Source: CAZLGM01 sp964558875
GTDB taxonomy: Bacteria; Desulfobacterota; Desulfobulbia; Desulfobulbales; Desulfocapsaceae
Assembly (NCBI GenBank): GCA_964558875.1
Contig: CAZLGM010000126.1
Coordinates: 1-9,796 of the forward strand
Length of the DNA: 9,796 nt
Reading direction: 5' to 3'
Shown: in pieces, positions 1 to 6,064 of the stretch
Numbering within the stretch: position 1 is the first letter of the stretch
Layout of the letters: each line of letters begins with the position of its first letter
The notes under the pieces: model-generated
Told to the model about the DNA's origin: nothing
The model's input: the letters and a program-made list of their open reading frames with translations, nothing else
Databases searched by the model: none
Program-made: the position numbers and the translations under genes

Positions 1-73
1 AAAGAGCGAAAAGAGAAAAAATTGACCGAGCCCATGTTTCGGACGTTGCTTCGCTTAAAAAGAAACTTAATGT

Positions 74-112
74 TATAATAATCATCCGAATTTAAATTCA
101 GTCCGAAGAGGA
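74..112 (+). promoter_or_regulatory. Candidate promoter -10 and ribosome binding site of the cupin gene
   Basis: A perfect TATAAT lies at 74-79. A weak -35 candidate (TCGCTT, 51-56) sits 17 bp upstream of it. The purine-rich AGAGGA at 107-112 is placed 5 nt before the ATG at 118 and is a good Shine-Dalgarno sequence, which supports that start. The promoter call rests mainly on the -10 match; the leader from there to the gene would be only about 30 nt. Confidence 0.4.
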
Positions 113-117
113 ATACT

Positions 118-438
118 ATGGAAATGAAAAAACTGAAGCTTTCTGAGACAAGAGAATTTAATCCAATGGGAATGAAATCGATTGTTCTGCACGATTCGGA
201 GTTTTTCAAGATCATCAATTTCAACCTGGTGGCGGGTACCCTTTTCCCGGTTCACTCTCACGACATTGAAGGCCAGCTCTCAATCCTGGTTGTGGAAGGG
301 GAAGGGGAGTTTTTGACGGATGACGCTTCAATGGAGGCGAAGACGGGAGACATGCTGCTTTGCGATATTTCCGATCCGCATGGGGTAAAGGCGACGACTG
401 ATATGAGGATAGTGGTAACAATAGCCCCCCCAATCTAA
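118..438 (+). CDS. Small single-domain cupin protein
   Basis: A 106-residue protein that is essentially one cupin barrel (Cupin_2 type). Cupin motif 1 is visible at about residues 40-64: Gly40, then His46 and His48, with Glu51/Gln53 near the usual Glu position, then the Gly-rich turn. Motif 2 is at about 78-89, starting at Gly78 and ending in His88. His46, His48 and His88, perhaps with Gln53 or Glu51, would bind one metal ion. There is no signal peptide, so it should be cytoplasmic. The ATG at 118 has a strong Shine-Dalgarno sequence at 107-112. The gene stands alone and a hairpin flanked by A- and T-runs follows its stop at once. Proteins of this size and type include small sugar- or acid-binding cupins, dioxygenase-like enzymes and sensors. 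The substrate cannot be read from the sequence; the fold is secure, the function is not. Confidence 0.85.
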   Translation: MEMKKLKLSETREFNPMGMKSIVLHDSEFFKIINFNLVAGTLFPVHSHDIEGQLSILVVEGEGEFLTDDASMEAKTGDMLLCDISDPHGVKATTDMRIVVTIAPPI

Positions 439-549
439 AAAAGCTACCAGAAGCACTCATCTTTGATCCCCTGGGCTCAACCGCATAGGTTATGCTATAG
501 CGGTTGAACCCAGAAAATCAAACCTGAGCACTTCTGGTAACTTTTTTTT
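437..549. terminator. Likely bidirectional terminator after the cupin gene (contains hairpin repeat copy 1)
   Basis: An A-run (437-442) directly at the cupin stop codon, a long hairpin (446-538) and a T-run (542-549) together form a symmetric structure. Transcripts from either strand would carry a stem followed by U residues, as expected of an intrinsic terminator. The stem is far longer than a simple terminator needs, so termination may be a by-product of the repeat family described separately. Confidence 0.5.
446..538 (-). repeat. 93-nt structured hairpin repeat, copy 1
   Basis: An imperfect palindrome with an outer arm of about 22 nt (446-467 with 517-538), an inner 14-bp arm (471-484 with 500-513), and an apical part in which CGCATAG pairs with CTATAGCG leaving one bulged base and a 6-nt loop. 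It aligns without gaps to a second 93-nt copy at 652-744 (66 of 93 identical by my count). Inner-stem differences between copies are mostly compensatory. Several pairs that are A-C mismatches on the plus strand become G-U pairs on the minus strand, so I list the minus strand as the likely RNA strand, with modest confidence. It could be a structured small RNA, a REP- or MITE-like element or a terminator family; I do not recognise it as a named family. Confidence 0.7.
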
Positions 550-593
550 CAAATTAAGATGTGTTGAATAAGGCTGGGCACACTTAATGTTTG

Positions 594-605
594 GCAATAG
601 TGTGG
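594..605 (+). repeat. 12-bp direct repeat, copy 1
   Basis: GCAATAGTGTGG occurs here and again, identically, at 768-779. Each copy lies downstream of one of the two 93-nt hairpins, at about 56 nt and 24 nt respectively. The repeated unit may thus be larger than the hairpin and have diverged or lost sequence in between. The rest of the gene-free region (539-651) shows no further structure or gene that I can support. Confidence 0.5.
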
Positions 606-651
606 TGGGCAGCTTACGCAAACCTGACCGCTCCATACAATTTTTAAAGTT

Positions 652-744
652 GCCAGAAGTACTTATCTTTGTTCCATTGACTCCGTCCGCATAGGAGTTA
701 CTATAGCGGACGGAATCAAAGAAATAAACCTGAGCACTTCTGAC
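652..744 (-). repeat. 93-nt structured hairpin repeat, copy 2
   Basis: Same length and architecture as the copy at 446-538: outer arms beginning CCAGAAG and ending CTTCTG, an inner 14-bp stem, the conserved CGCATAG/CTATAGCG apex with one bulged base, and a 6-nt loop of different sequence. Relative to copy 1, five inner base pairs are changed on both sides so that pairing is kept (window pairs 677:719, 680:716, 683:713, 685:711 and 686:710). It is bordered by short T-rich stretches (641-645 and 748-753), so it may also stop transcription. Whether it is a transposable palindrome or an RNA cannot be decided from two copies. Confidence 0.7.
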
Positions 745-767
745 GAATTTTTTCTAGATTGGTCTGT

Positions 768-779
768 GCAATAGTGTGG
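768..779 (+). repeat. 12-bp direct repeat, copy 2
   Basis: Identical to the 12-mer at 594-605 and again placed downstream of a 93-nt hairpin. It lies about 50 bp before the Tim44-like gene start, so it could be part of that gene's upstream region or a remnant of a duplicated unit. Confidence 0.5.
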
Positions 780-826
780 ATAAAAAGGTTTAAAACAAAA
801 AAATCTAAAATTTGGAATTCTGAACA

Positions 827-1780
827 ATGAATACATTTATGCAAAAACTGGTTCCATTCTTTCTTGTTCTCTTTGCCATCAGCTTCATTGAGGCGGGAAT
901 TATTGCAGAATATGCTGATGCGCGGTCACGGATGGGTGGGCGGATGTTTAAGCGGACCATGCCGAGGAAGCAGGCGGTGCCGAAAGCACAGCAGCGCACG
1001 AATCAGGGCGTGAATAAAGGTACTCAGGCCAACCGGCAGGGTTTTAGCCGGGGGCTGATGGGCGGTCTGTTGGGTGGCGCCATTGGTGCTTTTCTATTCG
1101 GCTCTTTGTTCGGAGCTGGTGGGACCGGGTTTGGTATCCTGCCTCTTCTTATACTCGGTCTGGTGGCTTTTTTCCTATTTCGTAAGAGTCGGAGGCAACC
1201 CGTTTCAGGCTCGTCACCGGGCTTTCGACCGCCGCCGACGGGTGAGGGCCAGTCTCCGTTCGGCGCTGGATTTCCAGGCGGGATGGACAGTGTTGATATT
1301 CCGCCTAAGCCGCAATCGCCCGTCCATTCCTTGGAGGCTGGTTTTGCGGAAATCAGAGCAACCGATCCGGGATTCGATGAAAACTATTTTATCGAGGTAG
1401 CTTCCGATGTGTTTTTCCAGGTACAGGCCGGCTGGATGCGACGCGATCTGTCGTCTTACGAACATCTGCTGGGCAAACAACTGGCTGCTGAATATGAACT
1501 TCATTTTGAGGAGATGCGGCGCAAAGGGCATATCAACAAACTCGAGTCCATTGCTATCAGAGATGTGCAAATTGTCGACGCTGGCAGTGACGGCTCAGAG
1601 GATTATATCACTATTCATTATACCGCCAGTCTGCTCGATTATACGGTCGATGACAGCTCAGGTGAGTTGGTTGACGGTTCCATGACTGAGCCGGTCAAAT
1701 TCTCCGAGAGTTGGACTTGGGCCCGTCCTGTAAACACTGAGGACTGGAAACTTGAGGGTATTGAAGCGGGAGAAGAATAA
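827..1780 (+). CDS. Tim44-like domain protein, exported or membrane-anchored
   Basis: A 317-residue protein. Residues 1-33 form a signal-peptide or signal-anchor-like stretch: Lys7, a hydrophobic core at about 8-25, and an Ala-rich end near residue 30. A basic Gln/Arg/Lys-rich linker follows (34-75). Residues 76-118 are a Gly-rich hydrophobic stretch and a likely transmembrane helix ending in a positive cluster (Arg119, Lys120, Arg122, Arg123). A Pro/Gly-rich spacer spans about 125-165. The C-terminal part (about 168-313) has the look of the bacterial Tim44-like domain: an Ala-Gly-Phe helix, a Gln-Ala-Gly-Trp-Met-Arg-Arg-Asp-Leu segment, then alternating beta strands ending in a Trp-rich segment (Trp296, Trp298, Trp307). 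This layout is shared by many proteobacterial Tim44-like proteins of unknown role. GGA at 814-816 is a weak ribosome site; Met5 at 839 is an alternative start. It is probably its own transcription unit. Confidence 0.8.
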   Translation: MNTFMQKLVPFFLVLFAISFIEAGIIAEYADARSRMGGRMFKRTMPRKQAVPKAQQRTNQGVNKGTQANRQGFSRGLMGGLLGGAIGAFLFGSLFGAGGTGFGILPLLILGLVAFFLFRKSRRQPVSGSSPGFRPPPTGEGQSPFGAGFPGGMDSVDIPPKPQSPVHSLEAGFAEIRATDPGFDENYFIEVASDVFFQVQAGWMRRDLSSYEHLLGKQLAAEYELHFEEMRRKGHINKLESIAIRDVQIVDAGSDGSEDYITIHYTASLLDYTVDDSSGELVDGSMTEPVKFSESWTWARPVNTEDWKLEGIEAGEE

Positions 1781-1816
1781 CCGCTCAAATTGTCTTCATG
1801 ACTAAACAACCATCAG

Positions 1817-1846
1817 GCCCTATCTCCTTTTAAAAGGAGATAGGGC
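1817..1846. terminator. Perfect 30-bp palindrome, likely terminator hairpin of the Tim44-like gene
   Basis: Two 15-nt arms (1817-1831 and 1832-1846) are exact reverse complements with no spacer. As RNA, an 11-bp stem rich in GC at its base would close around an AU-only 8-nt centre. It starts 36 nt after the stop codon of the Tim44-like gene. The T-run expected after an intrinsic terminator cannot be checked because the next base is the first N of the gap. The left flank has no matching A-run, so I cannot tell whether it would also work for the opposite strand. Confidence 0.6.
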
Positions 1847-1946
1847 NNNNNNNNNNNNNNNNNNNNNNNNNNNNNNNNNNNNNNNNNNNNNNNNNNNNNN
1901 NNNNNNNNNNNNNNNNNNNNNNNNNNNNNNNNNNNNNNNNNNNNNN
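1847..1946. other. Assembly gap of exactly 100 N
   Basis: One hundred consecutive N, the standard filler for a gap of unknown length. The right-hand operon therefore cannot be placed at a known distance from the Tim44-like gene. Only 17 nt of real sequence (1947-1963) follow the stop of the radical SAM gene before the gap, so its terminator and any further downstream genes are hidden. Confidence 0.98.
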
Positions 1947-1963
1947 CCTGTGGCTGTTTATGG

Positions 1964-3304
1964 TTAGATCATGTCTTCTCCCTTCCTTAACAACCACAAA
2001 TCGCTCACCTTCCGGTAAAATGTGTCAAGAGGTAATCTGGTCTGCATCACCGCATTAAACATGTTGTATTTGGCAAGGTCAAAGTCGACGATCTCCTCTT
2101 TTACCTCCTGGTAAAAAGAAGTCCCGGGAAAGGGTGTAAGAATGGTGTAACCGGCAAAGGCGACCCGGTGGCTGCCGGCGTATTCGGCCAGATAATCAAA
2201 GTCCTCCTGGTCATATGAGCAGGGAACGATATAGTTGCCCCGCAACATGATGCCATTGTCGTGAAAAACATCGATGGCCCTGTCGATCAGGTCTGCGTTG
2301 AGCTGCTTGTTGTAATTCTTCAACTCTTCCTGGCGCATCGATTCAAAACCGGTGATTACCACCTTCAGGCCGCCGCGGGCCAGCTTTTCAATAAGCTCCG
2401 GATGTTTTGCCGCCGTGTCTACCCGGATGTCCATGATAAAGGTCTTTTTGATGGATTCTTCCTCTATGCGATCAAAAAGTCGATTGGCAAAGTCGAGATT
2501 GACCAGGGTGTTGGCATCGGAAAAACGGACCACATCGTACTCATCCAGGCTTTGCAGTTCACTGATCACCGATTCGACATCCCTTTGCAGGTATCGCTTG
2601 TTAAACTGGGGCCAGATGGAGCAGAAAGAGCAGGTGTAAGGGCAGCCGAGCGAGGTGAACACATAGGTTGAAGGCCCTGGCGCTTTGCCGACCACATAGG
2701 TTGAAACCCATCGTTTCAGCAGACTTCTATCCGGCATAACAAAGTCGTTGTCGGCAGGGTTGAAAACTGATACAGGTGCTTGAGTTGCTTGCAAATGATT
2801 GTCGCGGTTAACAAGAATTCCACCGATATGATCAAAACCTGTCTGTTGCTCCACAGCTCGAACGATATCCCTGAAAGCGTAAGCCCCCGGCCCCGGACAG
2901 ACAATATCGATACTTGGATCGATGAAATCATTAGGGCAGAGGGCTGCATGCAACCCTCCGGCTACCGTGACGATTTCAGGATTGAATTGTTTGGCTGTTT
3001 TAAGGATTTCCAAGCCGTACGGAAATTCCGAAGCGATGAAAGTGACCCCGACGATATCAGGAGTCTCTTTTTGGAGAAATTGTTGTACCATTTCAATCGG
3101 TTCCGGGCTATCCGGGACCAAATCATATTCCCCTTTCATCTCAAGCAAACTGACATCATACTCATTCAACAGGCCAGCCAGGGTGAGAAGCCCAAGAGGC
3201 GGACCGATCAGTTTTCTGTGAATGAACCGCCCGGCTTCAGGCGATGCATGGCTCAGGATATTGTTGTGGGGTGAGCGGGGCGGGTTGATCAGAGCGATTT
3301 TCAT
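1964..3304 (-). CDS. B12-binding-domain radical SAM enzyme
   Basis: A 446-residue protein. Residues 1-150 resemble the Rossmann-like B12-binding domain that precedes many radical SAM domains: an opening Met-Lys-Ile-Ala-Leu-Ile-Asn-Pro-Pro, a Pro-Pro-Leu-Gly-Leu-Leu-Thr-Leu-Ala segment at 35-43, and Ala-Gly-Gly-Leu-His-Ala at 115-120. The radical SAM core follows, with Cys221, Cys225 and Cys228 in CxxxCxxC spacing to hold the 4Fe-4S cluster. Later strands include Gly-Phe-Glu-Ser at 319-322, and Thr-Pro-Phe-Pro-Gly-Thr at 390-395 is typical of this group (BchE/methyltransferase-like). The canonical DxHxxG cobalamin ligand motif is not seen, so cobalamin, if bound, lacks that lower ligand. The start overlaps the hydratase stop as ATGA, so translation should be coupled. 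It is the last visible gene of the operon. A methylation, cyclisation or rearrangement on the acyl product is plausible; the exact reaction cannot be inferred. Confidence 0.88.
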   Translation of the reverse strand: MKIALINPPRSPHNNILSHASPEAGRFIHRKLIGPPLGLLTLAGLLNEYDVSLLEMKGEYDLVPDSPEPIEMVQQFLQKETPDIVGVTFIASEFPYGLEILKTAKQFNPEIVTVAGGLHAALCPNDFIDPSIDIVCPGPGAYAFRDIVRAVEQQTGFDHIGGILVNRDNHLQATQAPVSVFNPADNDFVMPDRSLLKRWVSTYVVGKAPGPSTYVFTSLGCPYTCSFCSIWPQFNKRYLQRDVESVISELQSLDEYDVVRFSDANTLVNLDFANRLFDRIEEESIKKTFIMDIRVDTAAKHPELIEKLARGGLKVVITGFESMRQEELKNYNKQLNADLIDRAIDVFHDNGIMLRGNYIVPCSYDQEDFDYLAEYAGSHRVAFAGYTILTPFPGTSFYQEVKEEIVDFDLAKYNMFNAVMQTRLPLDTFYRKVSDLWLLRKGEDMI

Positions 3305-3927
3305 ACGTTATAACCAGAAGTCTGCAGGATATTCACCAGCTGTTCTGCCTTGGTCAGCAGTTCTTTCTTTGGGACGATTGAGTCGATCAGTCCGGTTTTA
3401 AAGGCCTCTTCTGCCAAAACCGGTTCTGCCGAGAGGATCATCTCGATTGCGCTGGCCACACCGATCAGTTTGGGCAACCGCACAGTGCCTCCGCAGCCGG
3501 GCATCAGAGAGAAAGTTGTCTCCGGCAGAGAGAACAGCGCGTTTTTTGCAGCAATTCGGCAGTGGCAGGCGAGTGCCAGCTCAAGTCCAGAGCCCATGCA
3601 GCATCCGTTAATAGCAGCCACAACCGGGAAGGGTAGATTGGCCAACCTGCTAAAAAGTGAGGCGGATTGTTCAAGGCTCTCAATCACCGTATGGTTATCC
3701 GGCTTCTTGATATGGAGCTTGAGTTCATCAATATCAGCGCCGGAAGAAAAATGACGACCCTGACCGAAAATAATGCATCCATGAACGGCTGCGCACTTTT
3801 CAAGTTCAGGGATGATTTCAGCCAGTTCTTGGAAAAAAAGACGATCCGTTACGTTGCCTGGAGGAGCACACAACTCGAGATAAAAGATGTCTCTTGTTTT
3901 TCTAAGTGTTAAACGTTGGTTACCCAT
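3301..3927 (-). CDS. Enoyl-CoA hydratase/isomerase family protein, short form
   Basis: A 208-residue crotonase-fold protein, about 50 residues shorter than the usual 255-260. The oxyanion-hole region is visible (His-Phe-Ser-Ser-Gly-Ala-Asp-Ile at 59-66; Gly-Ser-Gly-Leu-Glu at 112-116). Both acid/base glutamates of classical hydratases are present, Glu116 and Glu136, followed by Leu-Met-Pro-Gly-Cys-Gly-Gly-Thr. It should therefore be able to hydrate or isomerise a 2-enoyl thioester. The C-terminal helices that normally complete the trimer and cover the active site are missing, although the frame stops cleanly and overlaps the next gene as ATGA. I chose the ATG at 3927, preceded by AGGAG with about 8 nt spacing, over an in-frame ATG at 4044 that would lie wholly inside the upstream gene. 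The core shares 25 of 42 residues with the neighbouring longer hydratase, so the two are probably paralogues. Confidence 0.85.
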   Translation of the reverse strand: MGNQRLTLRKTRDIFYLELCAPPGNVTDRLFFQELAEIIPELEKCAAVHGCIIFGQGRHFSSGADIDELKLHIKKPDNHTVIESLEQSASLFSRLANLPFPVVAAINGCCMGSGLELALACHCRIAAKNALFSLPETTFSLMPGCGGTVRLPKLIGVASAIEMILSAEPVLAEEAFKTGLIDSIVPKKELLTKAEQLVNILQTSGYNV

Positions 3928-4300
3928 CGACAGGCTCCTGATAAACGGCGAGTCCGTAGGCGGTTGTCCGTGAATGGGAGATGGAGAGAAAGAGATGTTC
4001 GGCTTGCAGGTTTGATGCTGACAGGCTGGTTGGCCATGAACCAAGAGATGGTTTTCCGGATGTCAACCTGGTAATGGTCAGCTCCTTCTGATCCACTGTG
4101 TGACCTGTTGCTTTCAGGATCAGAATACAGAGTGCTTTTTTAAGGGCAAGGATACCGGCAGTGGTGCGGATATGTCGTTTGGCAAGTTCGAGTTGTTCTT
4201 CAGGAGAAAAAGATGAATCAAGAACATACCGGTGATTATTCTGTATTTCCTGGATATTCACCATTTCCATGACTGAGAAGATCGAATAATCAGCAGTCAT
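3920..4300 (-). CDS. AcpS-like phosphopantetheinyl transferase homologue, degenerate active site
   Basis: A protein of about 126 residues, the size of AcpS-type holo-ACP synthases. It has the family landmarks in order: an N-terminal strand with Asn-Ile-Gln-Glu-Ile (15-19), Phe-Ser-Pro-Glu-Glu (31-35, matching the usual Phe-Thr-x-x-Glu), the helix Leu-Ala-Leu-Lys-Lys-Ala (51-56), Gly-Lys-Pro (82-84) and Ser-Ile-Ser-His-Ser (106-110). Active enzymes bind Mg2+ through Asp in a Gly-x-Asp-Ile-x-Glu-Ile motif and Glu in a Lys-Glu-Ala motif. Here those positions are Asn15 and Lys55. Either catalysis is lost or the protein has another job, such as binding a carrier protein or CoA. The start at 4300 overlaps the previous stop by 11 nt; Met codons at 4270 and 4264 are possible but would shorten the first strand. 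The end overlaps the next gene by 8 nt. Confidence 0.72.
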   Translation of the reverse strand: MTADYSIFSVMEMVNIQEIQNNHRYVLDSSFSPEEQLELAKRHIRTTAGILALKKALCILILKATGHTVDQKELTITRLTSGKPSLGSWPTSLSASNLQAEHLFLSISHSRTTAYGLAVYQEPVDG

Positions 4301-5042
4301 TGGATTCTTTGTCCGGATGTGGCTGAAGAGGGCTCTTCTTGACCAGCTCGCAGAACAGTCTGGACTCTTCGGCCAGGGCCTCTTCTGTCGGCAATTCGCT
4401 GCCATTATGGATTGACCGCATGACCGAGCGGATCAGTTTCGGAGTATGTCGTCCAGTGAGCCGTTGCAAGAAAGCCAGCAGCTTTTTTTCTACTTCTTTT
4501 GATGGGCAAACAGTATCAACCAGTCCTATTTCCAGAGCCTCATCACCCCTGATCATCCGACCGCTGAGCAGCAGATCAATCAAATTATGTCTGGTGAATA
4601 AATCACCTGAAAGGATGGTGCCGCCCAGTCCCGGCATCAATCCGTGCCCGCTCTCGGGAAAGCCAAGCATCGCGTTTTTAGAAGCAAAGCGAAAATGACA
4701 GCTCAGTGCCAGTTCGAGGCCACCGCCCAGACAGCTTCCTCTAATGAGAGCGGCCACCGGAACAGGAGCATTTGATAGGATCTGCAGCAGCTCTTTTCCT
4801 TGATCCAAGGCTTTTGCAAGTGTTTTTGGTTCCGCAGCTAATTCCTTCAGGTGTTCCAGGTCAGCCCCACCGCAGAAATGTTTGCCTTCACCTGTGAGGA
4901 TCACATGGGTCAGTGCGGGATTGTTTAAAAATTCGAGCAGCTCCTCTTTCTCACAGAAAACCGGATGGCTCAGATTATTATGGGGAGGGTTGGACAGGGT
5001 AATGGTGCCGAGCCGTCCATCTGTGTCGAAGAAGATCTGCAT
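4290..5042 (-). CDS. Enoyl-CoA hydratase/isomerase family protein
   Basis: A 250-residue crotonase-fold protein of nearly full family length. Visible features are His-Phe-Cys-Gly-Gly-Ala-Asp-Leu (55-62, first half of the oxyanion hole), Gly-Gly-Gly-Leu-Glu (106-110, second half plus the first catalytic Glu110), and Phe-Pro-Glu (128-130) with the second catalytic Glu130, then Leu-Met-Pro-Gly-Leu-Gly-Gly-Thr. Both glutamates needed for syn addition of water across a 2-enoyl thioester are kept, so hydratase/dehydratase chemistry is likely. The Cys-Asp common after the Glu-Leu-Ala helix is Cys-His here and in the neighbouring short hydratase, a shared oddity. It begins 11 nt after the dehydrogenase stop. 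In this operon it would dehydrate a 3-hydroxyacyl intermediate or shift a double bond. CoA as carrier is inferred from the family only. Confidence 0.88.
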   Translation of the reverse strand: MQIFFDTDGRLGTITLSNPPHNNLSHPVFCEKEELLEFLNNPALTHVILTGEGKHFCGGADLEHLKELAAEPKTLAKALDQGKELLQILSNAPVPVAALIRGSCLGGGLELALSCHFRFASKNAMLGFPESGHGLMPGLGGTILSGDLFTRHNLIDLLLSGRMIRGDEALEIGLVDTVCPSKEVEKKLLAFLQRLTGRHTPKLIRSVMRSIHNGSELPTEEALAEESRLFCELVKKSPLQPHPDKESNDC

Positions 5043-5053
5043 AGTTTTAATGA

Positions 5054-6064
5054 TTACTCACCTGTGAGAAAGTCAGGTATCGAGGAAGCATGGAAAATTC
5101 TGTCCATACATATAACCAGTTCCTTTTTAGTGATCGCTTCCTGTTGTAAAGCGGACTGGATAGAGTCTTTCAACAGTTGTTTAAATCGTTTATGGAGTTG
5201 GTGCAATGATTTCCTGTCCTTATTGGTTTCAGGCCATGGAAGCTTTCGGCCACGGAGCAGGCCATCTCTATTTTTCAGCCCAAGCTTCCCCATATCAATC
5301 AGCCGGTCAAGGGATGAGATAAGGAGCTCATAATCAGTTTCAAGGATGGCCGGCTTGATATCTTTATAGCCGACTACCGCACCTCTGACAACATCCAGGC
5401 CAATGGAGTCCATCAATGACAACTGACCGAATCCAATCAGCTCCGTCTTGGATGCCTGTTCAATTTCGTCCGGAGTAAAACCATCGCCAAGAGCTTTAAA
5501 GCAAAGTGCCTGGAGAGGGAGCAGCAACCTGTTGATGATAAAGGCTGATCGTTCATTTTGCCTGATCACATCAAAGCCGTTTTCTTCAAGGAAATTCTTG
5601 GCTTGTTGAATTTTTTGATTATCAATTCCGTTGCTGGAGATCAGTTCAACCAGGGACGTCAGTTCAACTGGATAGAAGAAGTGGGCGCCTAAACAGCAGG
5701 GATGGATCCTGCCCGGAAGAATAGAGGATGAGTTGCTGAACAACAGGGTCCGGTCGGTGATAATGGGTTCGATTGAGGCGAAAATGTCCTGTTTAATCTT
5801 CAGGTCTTCCCGGCTTGATTCAATGACGATCTGCGGTTGTTTGACCCGGGTCTCATAATTGGAGAAGCTTGCTTGAAATGAGACATCCTTCTCAGGGAAG
5901 AGCCGCTGCAGTCGTTTGGCGGCTTTGGCTGTTTTTTTCTCAAGGATCTGTAATTGCTCCGCAGAGCGGGAGAACCAGTGAACCGGATATCCTTTCTGGA
6001 GAAATAAATGGCCAATATTGGCAGCCATTTTGCCGGAACCGGCGATGACAAGCTGGGGTTTCAA
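5054..6064 (-). CDS. 3-hydroxyacyl-CoA dehydrogenase family protein
   Basis: About 336 residues. The N-terminal Rossmann domain starts at once with Leu-Val-Ile-Ala and the dinucleotide loop Gly-Ser-Gly-Lys-Met-Ala-Ala-Asn (9-16). The catalytic set is complete by eye: Ser112 in a Ser-Asn-Ser-Ser-Ser segment, His128 in Ala-His-Phe-Phe-Tyr-Pro, Glu140 in Leu-Val-Glu-Leu, and Asn178 in Ile-Ile-Asn-Arg-Leu-Leu. The C-terminal helical domain begins around 180 and contains Met218-Asp219-Ser-Ile-Gly-Leu-Asp-Val-Val. It should interconvert 3-oxoacyl and 3-hydroxyacyl thioesters with NAD(H); in a synthetic operon it could serve as the ketoreductase. The best start is a TTG at 6064 that overlaps the acyltransferase stop as TTGA and places the first strand at the N-terminus. 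An ATG at 6160 in the same frame would add 32 residues of unlikely sequence antiparallel to nothing in the family and overlap the acyltransferase by 100 nt. Confidence 0.85.
   Translation of the reverse strand: MKPQLVIAGSGKMAANIGHLFLQKGYPVHWFSRSAEQLQILEKKTAKAAKRLQRLFPEKDVSFQASFSNYETRVKQPQIVIESSREDLKIKQDIFASIEPIITDRTLLFSNSSSILPGRIHPCCLGAHFFYPVELTSLVELISSNGIDNQKIQQAKNFLEENGFDVIRQNERSAFIINRLLLPLQALCFKALGDGFTPDEIEQASKTELIGFGQLSLMDSIGLDVVRGAVVGYKDIKPAILETDYELLISSLDRLIDMGKLGLKNRDGLLRGRKLPWPETNKDRKSLHQLHKRFKQLLKDSIQSALQQEAITKKELVICMDRIFHASSIPDFLTGE

Noticed and set aside
22..50. TTGACC at 22-27 as a -35 box
   Set aside because: No acceptable -10 hexamer lies 16-18 bp downstream; the TATAAT at 74-79 is much too far away.
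1..78. Open plus-strand frame from the left edge to a TAA at 76-78, possibly the tail of an upstream gene
   Set aside because: Only 25 residues, rich in Lys/Arg/Glu/Leu, with no recognisable motif, and its end overlaps the TATAAT assigned to the cupin promoter; too little to support a gene.
446..744. CRISPR array
   Set aside because: Only two repeat units, each a long internally paired hairpin with diverged sequence, and no regular spacers or cas genes.
1214..1570. 118-codon minus-strand open frame
   Set aside because: Lies inside the Tim44-like gene on the opposite strand; the plus-strand frame has the recognisable domain and export signal.
2780..3274. 164-codon plus-strand open frame
   Set aside because: Lies wholly opposite the radical SAM gene, whose own frame has the full domain layout and the cluster cysteines; no recognisable domain on the plus strand.
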